From contig JAUQYB010000084.1 of the NCBI GenBank assembly GCA_030837825.1, positions 19,111 to 83,110 on the forward strand: DNA of 64,000 nucleotides, in the 5' to 3' direction. The position numbers were made by a program, and so were the translations under genes. Below the pieces are notes generated by a model that worked only from the letters and a program-made list of their open reading frames with translations, did no database searches and was not told where the DNA came from. Origin of the DNA: Albidovulum sp. GTDB lineage: Bacteria > Pseudomonadota > Alphaproteobacteria > Rhodobacterales > Rhodobacteraceae. Below are positions 61,876-64,000 of the stretch, piece after piece; within the stretch, counting starts at the first letter, position 1; the number at the start of each line of letters is the position of its first letter.

Positions 61876-62325
61876 ATGAACGTCCTGAAAACCGCGCTCG
61901 CGGCCGCCGTGGCTGCCGTTGCGCTTCCTCTCTTCACGCTGCCCGCCCTGGCCCATGACGGGGTGATGATCAACGACGCCTATGCCCGCTTCATGCCGGG
62001 CGCGATGGCCGGCGCCGCCTTCATGCTGATCGAAAACCACACCACCGAGGACGATCGCCTGATCGGCGTCGCCGCGACGATCGCCGAGAAGGTGGAGCTG
62101 CACACCCATGTCCACGGCAACGACGGCACGATGCAGATGGTCCCGGTGCCGGAAGGGTTCGTGATCCCGGCCGAGGATGTCCATGAACTGAAACGCGGTG
62201 GCGATCACGTGATGTTCATGGGGCTGAAGGAACATCCCGCCGAAGGTTCGACGGTGCATCTGACGCTGACCTTCGAGAAGGCGGGGGTGATCGAGATCGA
62301 CGTCCCCGTGGACAACAAGCGCTGA
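61876..62325 (+). CDS. PCu(A)C-type periplasmic copper chaperone
   Basis: A 149-residue protein with a signal peptide (LAAAVAAVALPLFTLPALAHD) and the DUF461/PCu(A)C fold: GAMAGAAFMLIENHTTEDD, VELHTHVHGNDGTMQMVPV and HELKRGGDHVMFMGLKEH. The His and Met ligands (H-x-H-x-H, MQM, HVMFM) bind Cu(I) for delivery to cytochrome oxidase CuA. AAAGGAG precedes the ATG. A hairpin at 62368-62398 follows. Confidence 0.93.
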   Translation: MNVLKTALAAAVAAVALPLFTLPALAHDGVMINDAYARFMPGAMAGAAFMLIENHTTEDDRLIGVAATIAEKVELHTHVHGNDGTMQMVPVPEGFVIPAEDVHELKRGGDHVMFMGLKEHPAEGSTVHLTLTFEKAGVIEIDVPVDNKR

Positions 62326-62367
62326 TCGCGCGCTGCGCGCCCTCTCAGGCAGCGGCGCGCAGAATCC

Positions 62368-62398
62368 CGACCGGCCCGCCGGGCCGCCTGGCCGGTCG
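62368..62398 (+). terminator. hairpin after the PCu(A)C gene
   Basis: CGACCGGC (62368-62375) and GCCGGTCG (62391-62398) with a GC-rich loop that can extend the stem. It has no T-run. The remaining 306-bp gap to 62631 shows no gene, only GC-rich sequence with a second short stem GCCGGGGTGGCCCCGGC around 62445-62461. Confidence 0.4.
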
Positions 62399-62631
62399 CC
62401 GGCGGCGCGTGCGAAAGGCCTTTCAGCATCGCGCTTCCCCCATCGCCGGGGTGGCCCCGGCGCTCTGCCGGGATAACACCGAAGATGCTCAGGAAGCGAC
62501 AGGTGCCGGCGGGCCGGGGTGGGGCCGGCCTCCTGTCCGCGGCGCCGGTCGGGGCGAAGCGATCGCCGCAGGGCGCCGGGGCGGGGCATCCCCTGCTGCG
62601 CGCTATGCTTCGCCTGCGGTCGCCGGGCGCC

Positions 62632-62829
62632 TCAGCCGATCCGCGTGGCAGTGTAGCCTTCCGTCTTCAGCGCGCCGATGATCGCTTCGGCGGGCGCGGT
62701 CGTCTGGACCTCGGCGGTGTGCGACCCGAGATCGACGAGCACGCTCGCCGAACTGTCGATGTCGATGATCGTGCGTTCCACCACGGCCTTGCAGTGGCCG
62801 CAGGTCATGTCGGGGATGGAGAATTTCAT
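62632..62829 (-). CDS. copZ: heavy-metal-associated copper chaperone (CopZ-like)
   Basis: A 65-residue HMA domain: MKFSIPDMTCGHCKAVVERTI with the MTCGHC metal site, and ALKTEGYTATRIG at the end. It carries Cu(I) in the cytoplasm, usually to a CopA ATPase, which is not in the window. GGAGG precedes the ATG. It lies near the periplasmic copper chaperone but on the opposite strand. Confidence 0.93.
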   Translation of the reverse strand: MKFSIPDMTCGHCKAVVERTIIDIDSSASVLVDLGSHTAEVQTTAPAEAIIGALKTEGYTATRIG

Positions 62830-62853
62830 GCGCGCCTCCGCTGGCTCTCGTCC

Positions 62854-62884
62854 CTAGATCGTGCCTCCGGGCCCCGGGCGTCAA
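62854..62884 (-). promoter_or_regulatory. candidate MerR/CueR-type promoter of copZ
   Basis: On the minus strand TTGACG (62879-62884) and ATCTAG (62854-62859) are separated by 19 bp. The spacer holds the dyad CCGGGGCCCGG. A 19-20 bp spacer with a central dyad is the hallmark of MerR-family (for example CueR) controlled promoters. No cueR gene is in the window. Confidence 0.4.
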
Positions 62885-62905
62885 GGGGCCTGCCTGCCGC
62901 AGAGG

Positions 62906-63184
62906 TCAGGCGCGGATGGCAAAGCCCGCGGGCACGGCGCCGGGATCGGCGGGTTCGGTCCAGACGTCGGTCACCCGGGCCGCGCCGGGGCCTTCGCCCA
63001 TCGCCGTGATCATCGCCTCCACTGCCGCCTCCGCCCCGGCGATCAGGGCCTCCACCGAGCCGTCGCCGCGGTTCCTGACCCAGCCCCTGAGCCCTAGCTG
63101 CGTTGCCTGCCCCCGCGCCCAGGCGCGATAGGCGACGCCCTGCACCCGCCCGGTCACGCGCACATGAACGGCAATCTCGTGCAC
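62906..63184 (-). CDS. acyP: acylphosphatase
   Basis: A 92-residue acylphosphatase: [33 protein letters not shown] holds the phosphate loop with the catalytic Arg (GRVQGVAYR) and Asn (GWVRN), then [10 protein letters not shown]. It hydrolyses acyl phosphates in the cytoplasm. It starts with GTG after AAGGATGG. Confidence 0.95.
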   Translation of the reverse strand: MHEIAVHVRVTGRVQGVAYRAWARGQATQLGLRGWVRNRGDGSVEALIAGAEAAVEAMITAMGEGPGAARVTDVWTEPADPGAVPAGFAIRA

Positions 63185-63252
63185 CGAACCATCCTTCAGA
63201 TGTCGCGCCTGTCCACGAAGGGCATCCTAGCACGGAACCGGCTGGCGGTGGC

Positions 63253-64000
63253 CTAGAAACGGATGCAGAACCGGCCCGGAGCGGTTCCCCGGCGCAGCGC
63301 GCCGAGTGCGTCCGTCACCTCCGTCAGGCCGATTTCCGTCACGTCGGCGGCCAGCGGGTGCCGGGTCTGCTCGTCCATCAGCGCCGCCATCTGGGCCCGC
63401 GTGCCGACCGAGGTGCCGGTGATGGTCACCCCGCTCGCCGTCAGCCATTCCTGATTGAGCGGCACCGGGTCCGAGACCATCGCGGCCGCGATCATTCGCC
63501 CGCGCGGACGGATCAGCGCCAGCATCGGCGCCCAGGTGGCGGGCGTGGGGGCAAAGTTGATGCAGACATCGGCACTTGCCGCCAGCTCCGCGACGGCAGC
63601 CGCATCGCCCGCATCGACGGTGCGCTCCGCGCCGTTGCTTCGGCTCTGCCGGAGCTTCGCCGGATCGCGGTCGACGGCGATGACCGCCGCGCCGCGCCGC
63701 CGCGCCAGTTGCACCGCATATTGCCCCAGCCCGCCGCAGCCGAAGACGGCGCAGCATTCGCCGGCCCGAAGCCCGGCCCGGTCGATCGCGCCAAGGGCGG
63801 TGAGCCCCGCGCACATGAGAGGAGCGAGCGCGGGGGCGTCGCCATCGGGCACGCGGGCCGCGAAGCGGGCATCGGCCACGACATATTCCGCGAAGGTGCC
63901 GGGCACGTTCAGCCCGTGGGCGCGGTGGTGCTGGCAGAAGCTTTCGTGCCCCGACCGGCATTCGGCGCAGGCGCCGCAGGTGTCGTGGATCCAGGCCGCC
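63253..64000 (-). CDS. zinc-dependent alcohol dehydrogenase (5' end outside window)
   Basis: The C-terminal 249 codons of a medium-chain dehydrogenase. The visible part begins in the structural zinc lobe (CGACAECRSGHESFC, four cysteines) and continues with GLNVPGTFAEYVVADARF. Then come MCAGLTALGAIDRAGLRAGECCAVFGCGGLGQYAVQLARRRG, with the GxGGxG coenzyme loop, and the C-terminal catalytic-domain end. The catalytic zinc ligands upstream are off the window. It oxidises an alcohol with NAD(P); the substrate is unknown. Confidence 0.9.
   Translation of the reverse strand, partial: AAWIHDTCGACAECRSGHESFCQHHRAHGLNVPGTFAEYVVADARFAARVPDGDAPALAPLMCAGLTALGAIDRAGLRAGECCAVFGCGGLGQYAVQLARRRGAAVIAVDRDPAKLRQSRSNGAERTVDAGDAAAVAELAASADVCINFAPTPATWAPMLALIRPRGRMIAAAMVSDPVPLNQEWLTASGVTITGTSVGTRAQMAALMDEQTRHPLAADVTEIGLTEVTDALGALRRGTAPGRFCIRF

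Overview
The window is GC-rich, densely coded DNA from an alphaproteobacterium, most likely Rhodobacterales (Rhodobacteraceae or a relative). This rests on four things: the nrdR-ribD / ribE-ribBA-ribH-nusB order, the soxBDAG genes, the helicase-S4-fdxA-carD order, and a tRNA-His with G1:U72 and A73 (no G-1), which is an alphaproteobacterial trait. No prophage, insertion sequence, CRISPR array or plasmid function was seen; most of the window looks like core chromosome.

Layout. 1-3.3 kb: the end of an ABC exporter, a BON-LysM protein and an acyl-CoA synthetase. 3.4-8.6 kb: heterotetrameric sarcosine oxidase soxBDAG, with a palindromic REP-like element between soxB and soxD. 8.7-12.8 kb: dnaG-rpoD. 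12.9-17.1 kb: small secreted proteins, a DUF616 glycosyltransferase-like protein and a polytopic membrane protein. 17.5-27.2 kb: nrdR-ribD and ribE-hyp-ribBA-ribH-nusB, split by a reverse-strand capsule block (kpsS-like, wza-like, kpsC-like). 27.3-34.4 kb: small membrane proteins, a probable 6S RNA, mmcB, tRNA-His, nnrS, an RluA-type pseudouridine synthase, cardiolipin synthase and rpoH. 34.5-42.4 kb: an oxidoreductase, a host-attachment protein, an M19 dipeptidase, a large RTX protein with a Hint domain, a GNAT and pepF. 42.5-49.2 kb: an ATP-dependent DNA ligase with its MBL exonuclease, divergent from a four-gene Anbu proteasome operon (ATP-grasp, alpha-E, transglutaminase, Anbu). 49.2-56.8 kb: a hydrolase, SCP2, a TPR protein, a SUV3-like helicase, an S4 protein, a TDT transporter, fdxA and carD. 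56.9-64 kb: an EI24 protein, a nitroreductase, a cobalt-type nitrile hydratase operon, rpmB, a small copper-handling group (PCu(A)C, CopZ-like), acylphosphatase and part of a zinc alcohol dehydrogenase.

How the genes work together. Sarcosine oxidase feeds one-carbon units into folate. The rib cluster makes riboflavin, whose products FMN and FAD are cofactors of SoxA and SoxB. DnaG, RpoD, RpoH, CarD, NusB, NrdR and the 6S RNA candidate form a strong replication and transcription theme. The most interesting items are the complete Anbu operon next to a ligase/nuclease repair module, the 6S RNA candidate, the RTX-Hint protein built from four 195-bp tandem duplications, the RibBA whose GTP cyclohydrolase II half has lost its zinc ligands, and several short tandem or inverted repeats between genes. 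Start sites were chosen from ribosome-binding sites, overlaps and family lengths; all functions are inferred from recognised motifs, with no database search.
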